From NCBI RefSeq assembly GCF_036985595.1, contig NZ_BTPU01000038.1:1-34083 (forward strand): 34,083 nucleotides of DNA, written 5' to 3'. This document shows positions 1 through 8,130 of this stretch, in pieces. Both the position numbers and the translations under genes were made by a program. The notes under the pieces are model-generated. The model made no database searches, was not told the origin of the DNA, and was given only the letters and a program-made list of their open reading frames with translations. The number at the start of each line of letters is the position of its first letter. The stretch's first letter is position 1. This stretch comes from Vallitalea maricola (lineage in GTDB: Bacteria; Bacillota; Clostridia; Lachnospirales; Vallitaleaceae).

Positions 1-153
1 CGGCGTCCTGCCTCACTACTCCACATATACATATACTATTTTGCCCTGAATAATCTTGGATGTTATCACAAAACACTTTTTCTTCTTTATTAGCAAACTA
101 TTGGCTGTTTTTATATTTTTAATATGTTGTAAGTTTGTCACAACAATTATCCG
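1..153. other. No gene recognised at left edge
   Basis: No convincing coding region was found on either strand. The minus strand is open for roughly 45 codons here but has no ribosome binding site or clear start. The first 30 bases are more GC-rich than the rest and may be the end of something cut by the window edge. Confidence 0.4.
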
Positions 154-182
154 TTGACAAAGACCGAATTATCTAGTAATAT
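154..182 (+). promoter_or_regulatory. Consensus sigma-A promoter of the mutS2-like leader
   Basis: A perfect TTGACA (154-159) is separated by 17 bases from TAATAT (177-182). This is the best vegetative promoter in the window. Transcription would start near 189, so the mRNA leader before the MutS2-like gene would be about 385 bases, which is long and contains several hairpins and a tiny ORF. Confidence 0.75.
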
Positions 183-183
183 G

Positions 184-256
184 AAATTAGATAATTTAAG
201 TATATGAATGTGAGAGGTACGTTTATGGCGAAGGTGTTCTTTAACTAATCTAATTT
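184..256 (+). promoter_or_regulatory. Leader stem enclosing the 7-codon ORF
   Basis: AAATTAGAT (184-192) is exactly complementary to ATCTAATTT (248-256). The stem encloses the short ORF at 225-248, and the last base of that ORF's stop codon is the first base of the right arm. A ribosome paused on the short ORF would therefore affect this stem, as in classical attenuators. The layout is seen; the regulatory role is inferred. Confidence 0.4.
225..248 (+). CDS. Putative leader peptide, 7 residues (MAKVFFN)
   Basis: The ORF has ATG, six further codons and TAA. A GAGAGG ribosome binding site at 212-217 lies seven bases before the ATG. It sits about 36 bases after the predicted transcription start and just before a terminator-like hairpin. 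The arrangement of promoter, short ORF, terminator and gene resembles the leaders of ribosome-protection genes controlled by attenuation. It may still be chance: ORFs this short are common in AT-rich DNA, and I do not know of a described stalling motif in this peptide. Confidence 0.4.
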   Translation: MAKVFFN

Positions 257-263
257 AATAGCG

Positions 264-316
264 GCATGATAAAATTATAATAATCTTACTTTTTGGTAGA
301 ATTATTATGCTTTTTT
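264..316 (+). terminator. Possible intrinsic terminator within the leader
   Basis: GCATGATAA (264-272) pairs with TTATTATGC (302-310) with one G-T pair, followed by six T residues (311-316). An alternative internal hairpin, ATAATAAT (277-284) with ATTATTAT (301-308), competes for the same right arm. It lies 16 bases after the short leader ORF, as expected for an attenuator. The stem is AT-rich, so its strength is uncertain. Confidence 0.5.
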
Positions 317-325
317 GATATGCCT

Positions 326-376
326 TAGTAAGTACTGATTATACCTACATGATAGGTTTAATAAGTGTACTTATTA
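326..376 (+). promoter_or_regulatory. Two-level hairpin in the leader
   Basis: An outer stem of about ten pairs joins 326-335 to 367-376 (core TAAGTAC with GTACTTA, one G-T pair further out). An inner hairpin, ACCTA-CATGA-TAGGT, lies at about 343-357. A T6 run follows at 382-387 but is not directly adjacent. It could be an antiterminator, a protein site or a weak terminator. It does not match any riboswitch class I recognise. Confidence 0.35.
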
Positions 377-458
377 TTAGATTTTTTAATAGAACATTTA
401 TATACTGTAATTATCATATTTATATACGTTTCATATATAAAATATTTGTGTAATTATG

Positions 459-492
459 GCTGAAAATGATTATGTTCATTTTCAGCTTTTTT
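459..492 (+). terminator. Strong intrinsic terminator upstream of mutS2-like gene
   Basis: GCTGAAAATGA (459-469) and TCATTTTCAGC (476-486) form a perfect 11-pair stem with a six-base loop, followed by T6 (487-492). It is only about 80 bases before the MutS2-like start. No good promoter is visible between it and the gene, so either it is conditionally read through or a weak promoter in 493-558 was missed. Confidence 0.8.
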
Positions 493-573
493 AATTTGAA
501 AATAATAATATTCTATTTTATGGAACTTTGAATCAATAATAAACTTTAATATAGACAAATGGAGGTAATACCG

Positions 574-2514
574 TTGAATATAAAAGCTTTAGAGCTATTA
601 GAATATAATAAAATCAAGGATAATGTAAGAAATCTAGCAGTATCAGAATTAGGTAAGAAGTTGATTGATGATTTAAAACCCAGTGATGATATAGACAGGG
701 TCAAAAATCAATTAATTGAAACAACAGAAGCAAGAAGTATAATGGATAAAAGTTCAGCAGTACCTATTCAAAATCTAGTAGGAATTGAAAATGTTATAGA
801 AAAATTGGGAAAAGGAACAGCTCTTAATCCAGAAGACTTACAAAGTATCTTAGGATTGTTGCGTAGTACCAAAAAGTTAAAAAGATTCATGGAAGAAAGG
901 AAATATATAGCACCTACAATCAGTAATTATGCTTTTTCTATGTTTGAACTAAGTGATGTTATTGAGGAAATAGATAAATGTATAGATAATTGTCACGTTG
1001 TAGATAAAGCTAGTACACAACTAGAAAAGATAAGGAAAAAAATATATATTGCAGAAAATAGAGTGAAGGTGAAATTAGATGACATAATAAAATCACCAGC
1101 TAATAGAAAATATCTACAAGAAAATATAGTAAGTATTAAAAACGGAAGACATGTTATAGCTGTAAAAAGCGAATATAGAAATAATATAGCGGGTAGTGTA
1201 ATAGATAAATCCTCAACAGGTTCCACATTGTTTATAGAACCTCAGGCAGTAAGAAAATTACAAAGTGAACTGGATTTACTAAAAATAGATGAGGAAAAGG
1301 AAGAATATCAGATTCTATTATACTTGACTTATATGGTTGAATCCTATAGCAGAGAACTAAACATTAATATAGAAACCATGGCTTATTATGATTATGTATT
1401 TGCAAAAGGCAAATACAGTAAAAGTATCAATGGAAGAAGTGCAGAAGTTAATTTTGACGGTTATATCAAGATTAATGGTGGTAAACATCCAATGCTTGGG
1501 AATGATGTAGTTCCACTAGATTTTGAAGTAGGTAATGACTATAGTGCATTAGTGATAACAGGACCTAACACAGGAGGTAAAACTGTAGCTCTTAAGACTA
1601 TAGGATTATTTACAGCAATGATACAATCTGGATTACATGTTCCAGTCCAAGAGGGAAGTGAATTCTCTATATATAGTGATATATTAGTTGATATTGGTGA
1701 TGGTCAAAGCATAGAACAATCCCTCAGCACCTTTTCAGCACATGTTAAGAATATAATAGAGATTATGAAGGCTGCTACTAAATACACATTAATAATCCTA
1801 GATGAGTTAGGTGCAGGAACAGACCCAGCTGAAGGAGAAGGGTTAGCAGTATCTGTTCTAGAGGAATTATATGATAGAGGATCAACAATAATAGCTACAT
1901 CCCACTATAGCAAAGTTAAAACATTTGCAACAGAGCATAAAGGATTCAACAATGGAAGAATGACATTTGATATAGCTACATTAAAACCTATGTACAAATT
2001 AGTAATAGGCGAAGCTGGAGAAAGTAATGCTTTTATAATAGCCCTTAGATTAGGTATGAAAACAGATGTCATTGAAAGAGCACATAAAATAACTTATAAT
2101 GAAGAAAAGAATTACAAATCATTACTATCCAGTGGGCAAACCAACAAGGAAAAATTAAAAGTAAATTACTATACAAAAGTTAAACGTCCAAAATCCTTAG
2201 ATAGACATAAACAGATTGAGGAAACTAAGAAATCAATAGTAGAATATAATATTGGAGATGTAGTCTATGTCCATACTGTTAAGCAAAAAGGAGTAGTGTA
2301 TGAGAAGCTGAATAAAAAAGGTGAAGTTGGAGTAATGGTAAGGAATAAAAAGATGTTGGTTCAGTTTAAAAGATTATCACCTTTCTTAGATAGTAAAGAT
2401 CTATATCCAGAAGATTATGACATGGATATCATATTTGAAACAAAAGAAAATAGGAAGAAAAAGAAGACTATGAATAGGAAATATGTAAAAGATATGGTAA
2501 GAGACATCGAGTAA
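574..2514 (+). CDS. MutS2-like ATPase without Smr domain
   Basis: This is a MutS-family ABC ATPase of the MutS2 branch, 646 residues. The Walker A motif GPNTGGKT is at 330-337, the signature region LSTFSAH follows, and the Walker B motif LIILDELGAGTDP has D410/E411. A KOW-like basic segment (about 565-600, YNIGDVVYVHTVKQKG) is near the end. Full-length MutS2 is near 780 residues and ends in an Smr domain with an upstream coiled coil. Here the coiled coil is short and Smr is absent, with a Lys/Arg-rich tail instead. MutS2 acts on collided ribosomes in Bacillus, and the ATPase part is credited with subunit splitting. The start chosen is TTG 574, seven bases after GGAGGT (561-566), giving MNIKALELLEYNKIK, the usual MutS2 start. 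The upstream ATG 559 overlaps that ribosome binding site. The upstream leader suggests attenuation control. A role in ribosome rescue or drug tolerance is inferred. Confidence 0.88.
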   Translation: MNIKALELLEYNKIKDNVRNLAVSELGKKLIDDLKPSDDIDRVKNQLIETTEARSIMDKSSAVPIQNLVGIENVIEKLGKGTALNPEDLQSILGLLRSTKKLKRFMEERKYIAPTISNYAFSMFELSDVIEEIDKCIDNCHVVDKASTQLEKIRKKIYIAENRVKVKLDDIIKSPANRKYLQENIVSIKNGRHVIAVKSEYRNNIAGSVIDKSSTGSTLFIEPQAVRKLQSELDLLKIDEEKEEYQILLYLTYMVESYSRELNINIETMAYYDYVFAKGKYSKSINGRSAEVNFDGYIKINGGKHPMLGNDVVPLDFEVGNDYSALVITGPNTGGKTVALKTIGLFTAMIQSGLHVPVQEGSEFSIYSDILVDIGDGQSIEQSLSTFSAHVKNIIEIMKAATKYTLIILDELGAGTDPAEGEGLAVSVLEELYDRGSTIIATSHYSKVKTFATEHKGFNNGRMTFDIATLKPMYKLVIGEAGESNAFIIALRLGMKTDVIERAHKITYNEEKNYKSLLSSGQTNKEKLKVNYYTKVKRPKSLDRHKQIEETKKSIVEYNIGDVVYVHTVKQKGVVYEKLNKKGEVGVMVRNKKMLVQFKRLSPFLDSKDLYPEDYDMDIIFETKENRKKKKTMNRKYVKDMVRDIE

Positions 2515-2540
2515 AAGATAAAACGATATGGAGGAATAAT

Positions 2541-2900
2541 ATGTTAACTCGTGATGAAGTGAAAAAATATATACTAAGTAAACCAGGTGCTTATGAAGAT
2601 TATCCTTTCGGGGACGATGTACCAGTATTTAAGATATGTAACAAGATGTTTGGTCTTTTCAACAGTGGTAATGATGAACTTAGAGTTAACTTGAAAAATG
2701 ACCCTAGCGAGGCTCTTTACCTTAGAGATAATTTTGAAGCTATTATACCAGGATATCATATGAATAAAAAACATTGGAATACAATTATTATAGATGGTAG
2801 TTTACCTGATTCCATGATTAAGGAATTGATTGACAAATCATATATGCTTGTCTATAGTAAATTAAAGAAAAATGAAAGAGAAATTATAGATAAAAAATAA
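2541..2900 (+). CDS. MmcQ/YjbR family protein
   Basis: A 119-residue cytosolic protein with the typical YjbR layout: an N-terminal helix (LTRDEVKKYILSKPGAYEDYPFG), a central strand region with VFKICNKMFGLF, and the late motif PGYHMNKKHWNTI followed by a C-terminal helix. The family has a CyaY-like fold and is often called DNA-binding, but its function is not firmly known. GGAGG at 2530-2534 supports the ATG. The gene lies 26 bases after the MutS2-like gene, so the two may be co-transcribed. It meets the minus-strand gene at 2925-3224 head-on, with no clear terminator between them. Confidence 0.85.
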   Translation: MLTRDEVKKYILSKPGAYEDYPFGDDVPVFKICNKMFGLFNSGNDELRVNLKNDPSEALYLRDNFEAIIPGYHMNKKHWNTIIIDGSLPDSMIKELIDKSYMLVYSKLKKNEREIIDKK

Positions 2901-2924
2901 ATATATGGGGTAAGGATACGTTGA

Positions 2925-3224
2925 TTATACTGGATAATGAATTATTGCTGCTATTTTGGAAATAGGAATATCGGCAATAGATCCAGGTTTATATAAACAA
3001 GGGGGAGAGTTATTAAAGGTTCTATTGAAATTAATCATATTTTTTGGTGATTCGTCATGCTTTTTTATTACCCCTAGCGTTAGAATTAATGTAACGTAAT
3101 CTTCGTGGATTGCTGCAAGTGTTCCAGTAAAATCAACGCTATTATCATTACACCCAACAGTGTGAATCGTAACTGTCTTATAAAGGAACTTTTTCAAGTT
3201 ATCTGAGAATATATTATCAACCAT
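2925..3224 (-). CDS. Small protein related to the Cys/Gly-rich neighbour, possible spore protein
   Basis: A 99-residue protein of unknown function. It shares a framework with the gene at 3394-3783: a helix, then TVTIHT against TVTIFT, then FTGTLAAIHEDYVTLI against FTGIVLACTECFIKLL, and an ending with IPISKIAAII against IPCDKIASFV. That strand-rich pattern recalls an Sm-like or small beta-barrel fold (inferred). The long Gly/Cys insert of the neighbour is replaced by a plain linker. The start is ATG 3224, because GGTGAT lies six bases upstream of it; an in-frame GTG at 3233 overlaps that site and has no site of its own. A spore coat role is a guess from the neighbour. Confidence 0.75.
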   Translation of the reverse strand: MVDNIFSDNLKKFLYKTVTIHTVGCNDNSVDFTGTLAAIHEDYVTLILTLGVIKKHDESPKNMINFNRTFNNSPPCLYKPGSIADIPISKIAAIIHYPV

Positions 3225-3364
3225 ATTAATCACCGTAATGTACTCTATTGAAAATTATATAGAGAAATCTATGTGATTAATTATATTAGAATATTAGTAT
3301 AATTATTACTGATAGGAAGTTGTATATACTCATTATATATTTATATTAGTGAGATTATATGAAG

Positions 3365-3389
3365 AAAGCAGGGATATCCCTGCTTTTTT
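3365..3389. terminator. Bidirectional terminator, perfect palindrome
   Basis: AAAGCAGGGAT and ATCCCTGCTTT form a perfect palindrome at 3365-3386. The T run is better on the + strand; on the minus strand, where it would end the Cys/Gly-rich gene, the stem is followed by T-rich CTTTCTTC. Confidence 0.75.
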
Positions 3390-3393
3390 ATTG

Positions 3394-3783
3394 CTATTGA
3401 ACAGCGTTTTGTACGAAAGATGCAATCTTATCACAAGGTATTAAAGTAACAGAACCTAAATAGTTGTAATTACCATATCCATTGTAACCGAAACCACAGC
3501 AACCGCCACCGCAACCGCCGCCGCAACCACTACCGCTACCATAGCTACCATAACCAGATTTACATGTATTACATCCTTGACCACAACATGCTGCACATGG
3601 TCCTTGGATTGGATAAGTAGGAGCTCCACCTGGGCAAGTTAATAACTTAATAAAACACTCTGTACAAGCAAGAACTATACCAGTAAAACCACAACCTGAT
3701 GCGCCTCCGCTTGTTGTAAAAATAGTAACTGTTTGACCTATTAATCTACCAAGATCATGATGGAAACCATAACCGTCAGCCAT
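3394..3783 (-). CDS. Cys/Gly-rich small protein, probable spore coat or exosporium protein
   Basis: A 129-residue protein with 14 cysteines. The framework (LGRLIGQTVTIFTT, then GCGFTGIVLACTECFIKLL, then the end LIPCDKIASFVQNAVQ) matches the gene at 2925-3224. A central insert of about residues 50-105 is made of Gly, Cys, Tyr and Ser, with repeats such as CGGGCGGGCC and GYGSYGSGSG. Such composition is typical of cross-linked spore coat or exosporium proteins. No signal peptide is visible, which fits assembly in the mother cell. The ribosome binding site AGGAGG is excellent. A sporulation-type -10 element lies upstream (3819-3846), and a palindromic terminator follows the gene. No named family was recognised; coat location is inferred from composition and promoter. 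Confidence 0.8.
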   Translation of the reverse strand: MADGYGFHHDLGRLIGQTVTIFTTSGGASGCGFTGIVLACTECFIKLLTCPGGAPTYPIQGPCAACCGQGCNTCKSGYGSYGSGSGCGGGCGGGCCGFGYNGYGNYNYLGSVTLIPCDKIASFVQNAVQ

Positions 3784-3818
3784 TTATTCTAACCTCCTTT
3801 TATTATCTTGTCCTAGTA

Positions 3819-3846
3819 TATAGTATGTCTAGGTGTCCTAATGTGT
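3819..3846 (-). promoter_or_regulatory. Possible sigma-E/K type sporulation promoter
   Basis: On the minus strand CATACTATA (3819-3827) matches the CATAnnnTA -10 pattern of mother-cell sigma factors. ACA (3844-3846) stands 16 bases upstream as a possible -35. The inverted repeat CCTAG/CTAGG overlaps it. The same nonamer occurs before the 52-residue gene at 8735. This is a short motif in AT-rich DNA, so the call is tentative. Confidence 0.35.
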
Positions 3847-4007
3847 GAAAAATAAAATAGAAAAATTTTTATTTATATGCTATAATTTTTATGCTATAGA
3901 AAAATAGCATGATTAAGATATATAAATAATGATTTACAGGCTGATTGTTAGAAAGAAATGCACACTTTATTATGAAAATACAATGAAGATTAGAGAGGTA
4001 AATAAGA

Positions 4008-5225
4008 ATGGTAAATCGTATTGGTATGTTGTTAGAGAGATATGATATATATAATCAATGGGTAAGTATTGCTATATCTATAATGATAATTATATTGATT
4101 TGTATTATAGTCCAGAAAATAACCAAATATATTATACTTAATATTATCCAGAAAATAGTTAATAAAACAGATAATGTCTTTGATGAAATATTATATGAGA
4201 AAAAAGTATTTCATAATATATCACATATAGCTCCAGCCATTATAATATATATATTCTCTAATTCGTTTGAATCAAGGGAGATAATACAGAGTATTGTATA
4301 TGCATATATTCTGCTTATACTTACTTTAACTTTATTTAAGATATTAGATTCAATACAACAAATATATAGAACTAAAGAGTTTTCAAAGAGTAGGCCAATC
4401 AAAGGTATTATACAGGTTATCAAAATTATAATATGTGTATTTGCTGTTGTATTCATTGTTGCAATATTCACAAGTGATTCGGCAGCTTGGGCTATGTTAA
4501 GTGGGCTTGGTGGAATGTCAGCTATTATTATTCTAATATTCAGGGATTCCATTTTAGGTCTTGTTGCAGGAATTCAATTATCAACTAATAATTTATTAAA
4601 AATTGGTGATTGGATAGAAATGCACCAATTTGGCGCAGATGGTGAAGTAGTCGATATATCATTAACTAATATAACTGTGGAAAATTGGGATAAAACCTTA
4701 GTCAACGTTCCTGCATATAAGTTTATAGATGAATCATTCAAGAATTGGAGAGGAATGACAGACGCTGGTGGAAGAAGAATAAAGAGAGCAATCCATATAG
4801 ACATAAATACTATTAGATTTCTTGATGATAAACTATATGATCATTTAATGGAAGTGGACATATTAAAAGATTATTTGACTAGTAAACAATGTGATATTAA
4901 TACTTATAATAAGAGTTGTAACATGGTTAATAATGTTAATGGCAGGAAGCTTACTAATATTGGTTCATTTAGAGCCTATGTGATAGAGTATCTTAAGAGA
5001 AATCCTAATATTCATAATGATTTTACCCTACTAGTAAGACAATTAGCTCCTACGGATACAGGATTACCAATAGAAATATATTGTTTCACTAATGATACAG
5101 CATGGGCTAACTACGAAGGAATCATGGCAGATATTTTTGACCATCTGTTCGCAATAATTAGTGAGTTTGATTTGAAAGTATATCAAAATCCATCAGGTTC
5201 AGATTTTGTAAGATTGGCTAAGTAA
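4008..5225 (+). CDS. YbdG/MscS-family mechanosensitive channel
   Basis: A 405-residue membrane protein of the MscS superfamily, YbdG-like branch. The N-terminal part has about five transmembrane segments (roughly residues 18-38, 65-85, 92-112, 132-152, 160-180). The pore and cytosolic beta domain follow, with GADGEVVDISLTNITVENWD and then FKNWRGMTDAGGRRIKR, which is diagnostic of YbdG-type channels. These channels open under membrane tension and release solutes during osmotic downshock. GAGAGG lies about ten bases before the ATG. It starts a run of closely spaced + strand genes (22 bases before ung, then 17 bases to topB), which may be one operon without an obvious functional theme. Confidence 0.92.
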   Translation: MVNRIGMLLERYDIYNQWVSIAISIMIIILICIIVQKITKYIILNIIQKIVNKTDNVFDEILYEKKVFHNISHIAPAIIIYIFSNSFESREIIQSIVYAYILLILTLTLFKILDSIQQIYRTKEFSKSRPIKGIIQVIKIIICVFAVVFIVAIFTSDSAAWAMLSGLGGMSAIIILIFRDSILGLVAGIQLSTNNLLKIGDWIEMHQFGADGEVVDISLTNITVENWDKTLVNVPAYKFIDESFKNWRGMTDAGGRRIKRAIHIDINTIRFLDDKLYDHLMEVDILKDYLTSKQCDINTYNKSCNMVNNVNGRKLTNIGSFRAYVIEYLKRNPNIHNDFTLLVRQLAPTDTGLPIEIYCFTNDTAWANYEGIMADIFDHLFAIISEFDLKVYQNPSGSDFVRLAK

Positions 5226-5247
5226 AAATAAAAGGGGATGGAATTAG

Positions 5248-5925
5248 ATGAAAAAAATATTCGAGAATGATTGGCAACAACTTCTAGATGATGAATTTGA
5301 TAAAGAATATTATAAAAAATTACGACATCAGTTAAAAAATGAATATAGTAATTACATTATATATCCTGACATGTATGATATATTTAATGCATTGCATTAC
5401 ACATCCTATGAAGATGTCAAAGTTGTTATATTAGGTCAAGATCCTTATCATGGACCTAATCAAGCACATGGGTTGAGTTTTTCAGTGAAAAAAGGAGTGA
5501 GGATACCACCCTCTCTAGTAAACATATATAAAGAACTAAATAATGATTTGGGCTGTAAAATACCAAGTCATGGTAATCTCACCAAGTGGGCTAAGCAAGG
5601 TATACTATTACTGAATGCATCATTGACAGTAAGAGCTTCCAAGCCTTCTTCTCACAGTAAAATAGGGTGGCAGATTTTTACTGATAAAATAATATCTCTC
5701 CTAAATGAACGAGAGGACCCTGTTGTTTTTATTTTATGGGGGAACTATGCAATTTCTAAGGAAAAACTTATTACGGGTGATAGACATTATATAATAAAAT
5801 CTGTTCATCCAAGTCCATTATCAGCAAGCAGGGGCTTTTTTGGCAGTAAACCATTTTCCAAGGCAAATGATTTTTTGAAAAGTATTAATAAAGAAGAAAT
5901 AGATTGGCAAATAGATGAGATATAA
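5248..5925 (+). CDS. ung: Uracil-DNA glycosylase, family 1
   Basis: A 225-residue enzyme that removes uracil from DNA at the first step of base excision repair. The water-activating loop GQDPYHGP is at 63-70 with catalytic Asp65. The uracil-binding segment AHGLSFSV follows, the FILWGNYA strand comes later, and the minor-groove loop HPSPLSASRGF has His187. Length and motif order are normal for the family. AAGGGGATGG precedes the ATG. It sits between the channel gene and topB, all in the same direction. Confidence 0.97.
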   Translation: MKKIFENDWQQLLDDEFDKEYYKKLRHQLKNEYSNYIIYPDMYDIFNALHYTSYEDVKVVILGQDPYHGPNQAHGLSFSVKKGVRIPPSLVNIYKELNNDLGCKIPSHGNLTKWAKQGILLLNASLTVRASKPSSHSKIGWQIFTDKIISLLNEREDPVVFILWGNYAISKEKLITGDRHYIIKSVHPSPLSASRGFFGSKPFSKANDFLKSINKEEIDWQIDEI

Positions 5926-5942
5926 AAAAGGATGGATAAGAA

Positions 5943-8099
5943 ATGGGTAAAACGTTAGTATTAGCTGAGAAACCTTCTGTTGGTAGAGAAATCGGAAGGG
6001 TTCTTTCATGTAAGAGAAAATCAGATGGAGCATTATATGGAGATAAATATGTGGTGACTTGGGCACTTGGACATTTAGTTACTTTAGCTAACCCAGAAAG
6101 TTACCATGAAAGATACAAGAGTTGGAATATGAATGACTTGCCCATGCTTCCAGAAAAGATGAAATTAGTAGTTATCAAAAAAACTTCCAGACAATTTGGT
6201 GTTGTTAAGAATCTCATGAACAGCAAAGATATAACAGAAATTGTAATTGCAACAGATGCTGGAAGAGAAGGTGAACTTGTAGCAAGATGGATTATAGAGA
6301 AAGTAAGAGTTAAAAAACCTATAAAAAGATTATGGATTTCATCACAAACAGATAAAGCAATAAAAGATGGATTTAAAAACTTGAAAGAAGGAAAGGCATA
6401 TTGGAACCTATATAGGTCAGCATTTGCAAGGTCAAAAGCAGATTGGTATGTTGGACTTAATTTGACTAGAGCATTAACTTGCAAACATAATGTGCAATTA
6501 TCAGCTGGTAGAGTTCAGACACCAACTCTTAATATGATAGTTCAAAGAGAAGAAGAAATAAATAAATTTGTTCCAGCAAAATTCTGGGAAATAAAGTGTT
6601 CAGCGAAAAATGTTGAATTTAACCTATTGGCTAATGAAGGTATCTCAAGAATATTCAACAAAGAAAAAAGAGATAGCATATTGGAGAAACTAAAAAATGA
6701 AGATGGTGTTGTAAAGAGTGTAGAAGAAAAGGTTAAGAAAATAAATGCTCCTTATGCTTATGATTTAACAACACTACAAATTGATGCAAATAATAAATAT
6801 GGTTTTTCTGCAAAGAGAACCTTACAAATAATGCAGCAATTATATGAGCACCATAAAGCGGTTACTTATCCAAGGACTGATTCTAAGTATATATCCAAAG
6901 ATATAGTGCCTACATTAAAAGAAAGATTAGAAACTATAACATCCAGTTCATATAAAGGCTTTGCGAGAACATTACTTAGAACGAAATTAAATGTTTCCAG
7001 TAGATTCGTAGATGATAAAAAAGTAACTGACCACCATGCTATTATTCCTACAGAACAAACAGTATTTCTAAATGACCTATCATCAGATGAAAGAAAAATA
7101 TATGATCTTATAGTAAAAAGGTTTTTAGAAGTTCTTTCTAAGCCATGTGAATATAAAGAAATAAAAGTAAGACTTAGTGTAAAAGATGAATTATTCAATG
7201 TAACTTACAAAAATATTATTAATCAAGGATGGAAACAGATAGGTTCCAATAATGAAGAGATTAAAAATGAACAGATAAAATTTAAAAAAAATGACAAAGT
7301 GAAAATAGATAAAGTTTTTTATAACGAAGGTTCAACAAAACCACCTTCAAGATATACTGAAGCTTTACTATTAGCTGACATGGAAAATCCTAAGCGTTTT
7401 GTTAAAGAAAATAAAATGAAAGAAACTCTATCAAGTGTGGGGGGAATAGGTACTGTAGCAACAAGGGCAGATATCATTGAGAAACTATATAATACCTATT
7501 ATATAGAAAATAAAGATGGTAAAATACATCCTACCTCCAAAGGCAAACAATTGGTAGAATTAGTACCAGAAGATATAAAATCACCTATACTCACTGCAAA
7601 ATGGGAAATGGAATTGACTGGTATTAGTAAAGGTAATGTAAAAGAATCTAGGTTCACCGAAAATATAAAAAACTATACAAAAGAACTTGTAGAGAAAGTT
7701 AAAAAAGATAATGTAACTTTTAAACATGATAATATTACTGGTGAAAAATGCCCAGATTGTGGTAGTAATTTATTAAAAGTAAATAATAAAAAAGGTGAGA
7801 TGCTAGTCTGTAAAGATAGAGAATGTGGCTATAAGAGAATGCTTAATAGAGCAACTAATGCAAGATGTCCCGAGTGCCATAAGAAAATGATAATGGTTGG
7901 CGAAGGAGACAAAAAAATGTTCATATGCAATAATTGCGGTTTCAAAGAAAAGCTGAATTCATGGAACAAGAGAAAAGAATCCAAATCTAATCAAATGAAT
8001 AAAAAACAAGTAAAGAATTATATGAACAAGATGAAAAAAGATGCTGAGAAACCATTGAATAATGCTTTTGCAGATTCATTATCAAAATTTAAGTTTTAA
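5943..8099 (+). CDS. topB: DNA topoisomerase III
   Basis: A 718-residue type IA topoisomerase that passes single strands to decatenate DNA. The Toprim domain is N-terminal, starting LVLAEKPSVGREI, with the acidic motif DAGREGE from Asp105. The GRVQTPTL segment follows, and the catalytic tyrosine is Tyr309 in YPRTDSKYI. GGIGTVATRADIIEKLY is present in domain I/IV. Two C-terminal four-cysteine zinc ribbons lie at about 603-632 (CPDCGS...CKDRECGY) and 642-665 (CPEC...CNNCGF), followed by a basic tail. The ribbons and the absence of TopA-specific features favour TopB. The start ATG follows AAAGGATGG. A GC-rich hairpin at 8104-8122 ends the transcript. Confidence 0.95.
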   Translation: MGKTLVLAEKPSVGREIGRVLSCKRKSDGALYGDKYVVTWALGHLVTLANPESYHERYKSWNMNDLPMLPEKMKLVVIKKTSRQFGVVKNLMNSKDITEIVIATDAGREGELVARWIIEKVRVKKPIKRLWISSQTDKAIKDGFKNLKEGKAYWNLYRSAFARSKADWYVGLNLTRALTCKHNVQLSAGRVQTPTLNMIVQREEEINKFVPAKFWEIKCSAKNVEFNLLANEGISRIFNKEKRDSILEKLKNEDGVVKSVEEKVKKINAPYAYDLTTLQIDANNKYGFSAKRTLQIMQQLYEHHKAVTYPRTDSKYISKDIVPTLKERLETITSSSYKGFARTLLRTKLNVSSRFVDDKKVTDHHAIIPTEQTVFLNDLSSDERKIYDLIVKRFLEVLSKPCEYKEIKVRLSVKDELFNVTYKNIINQGWKQIGSNNEEIKNEQIKFKKNDKVKIDKVFYNEGSTKPPSRYTEALLLADMENPKRFVKENKMKETLSSVGGIGTVATRADIIEKLYNTYYIENKDGKIHPTSKGKQLVELVPEDIKSPILTAKWEMELTGISKGNVKESRFTENIKNYTKELVEKVKKDNVTFKHDNITGEKCPDCGSNLLKVNNKKGEMLVCKDRECGYKRMLNRATNARCPECHKKMIMVGEGDKKMFICNNCGFKEKLNSWNKRKESKSNQMNKKQVKNYMNKMKKDAEKPLNNAFADSLSKFKF

Positions 8100-8103
8100 A
8101 ATA

Positions 8104-8122
8104 GGGGCTGTAAGACAGCCCC
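8104..8122. terminator. Convergent terminator between topB and cotF-like genes
   Basis: GGGGCTGT-AAG-ACAGCCCC is a perfect eight-pair GC-rich hairpin. It lies five bases after the topB stop and eight bases after the minus-strand coat gene stop. On the minus strand it is followed by TATTTTA. There is no clean T run on the + strand. Confidence 0.7.
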
Positions 8123-8130
8123 ATTAATTA

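Noticed and set aside
189..492. T-box, c-di-GMP or other known riboswitch in the leader
   Set aside because: The conserved T-box sequence and other known riboswitch cores are not present; only hairpins and a short ORF can be seen.
559..561. ATG as the start of the MutS2-like gene
   Set aside because: It overlaps the GGAGGT site that fits TTG 574, and the extra five residues do not belong to the family.
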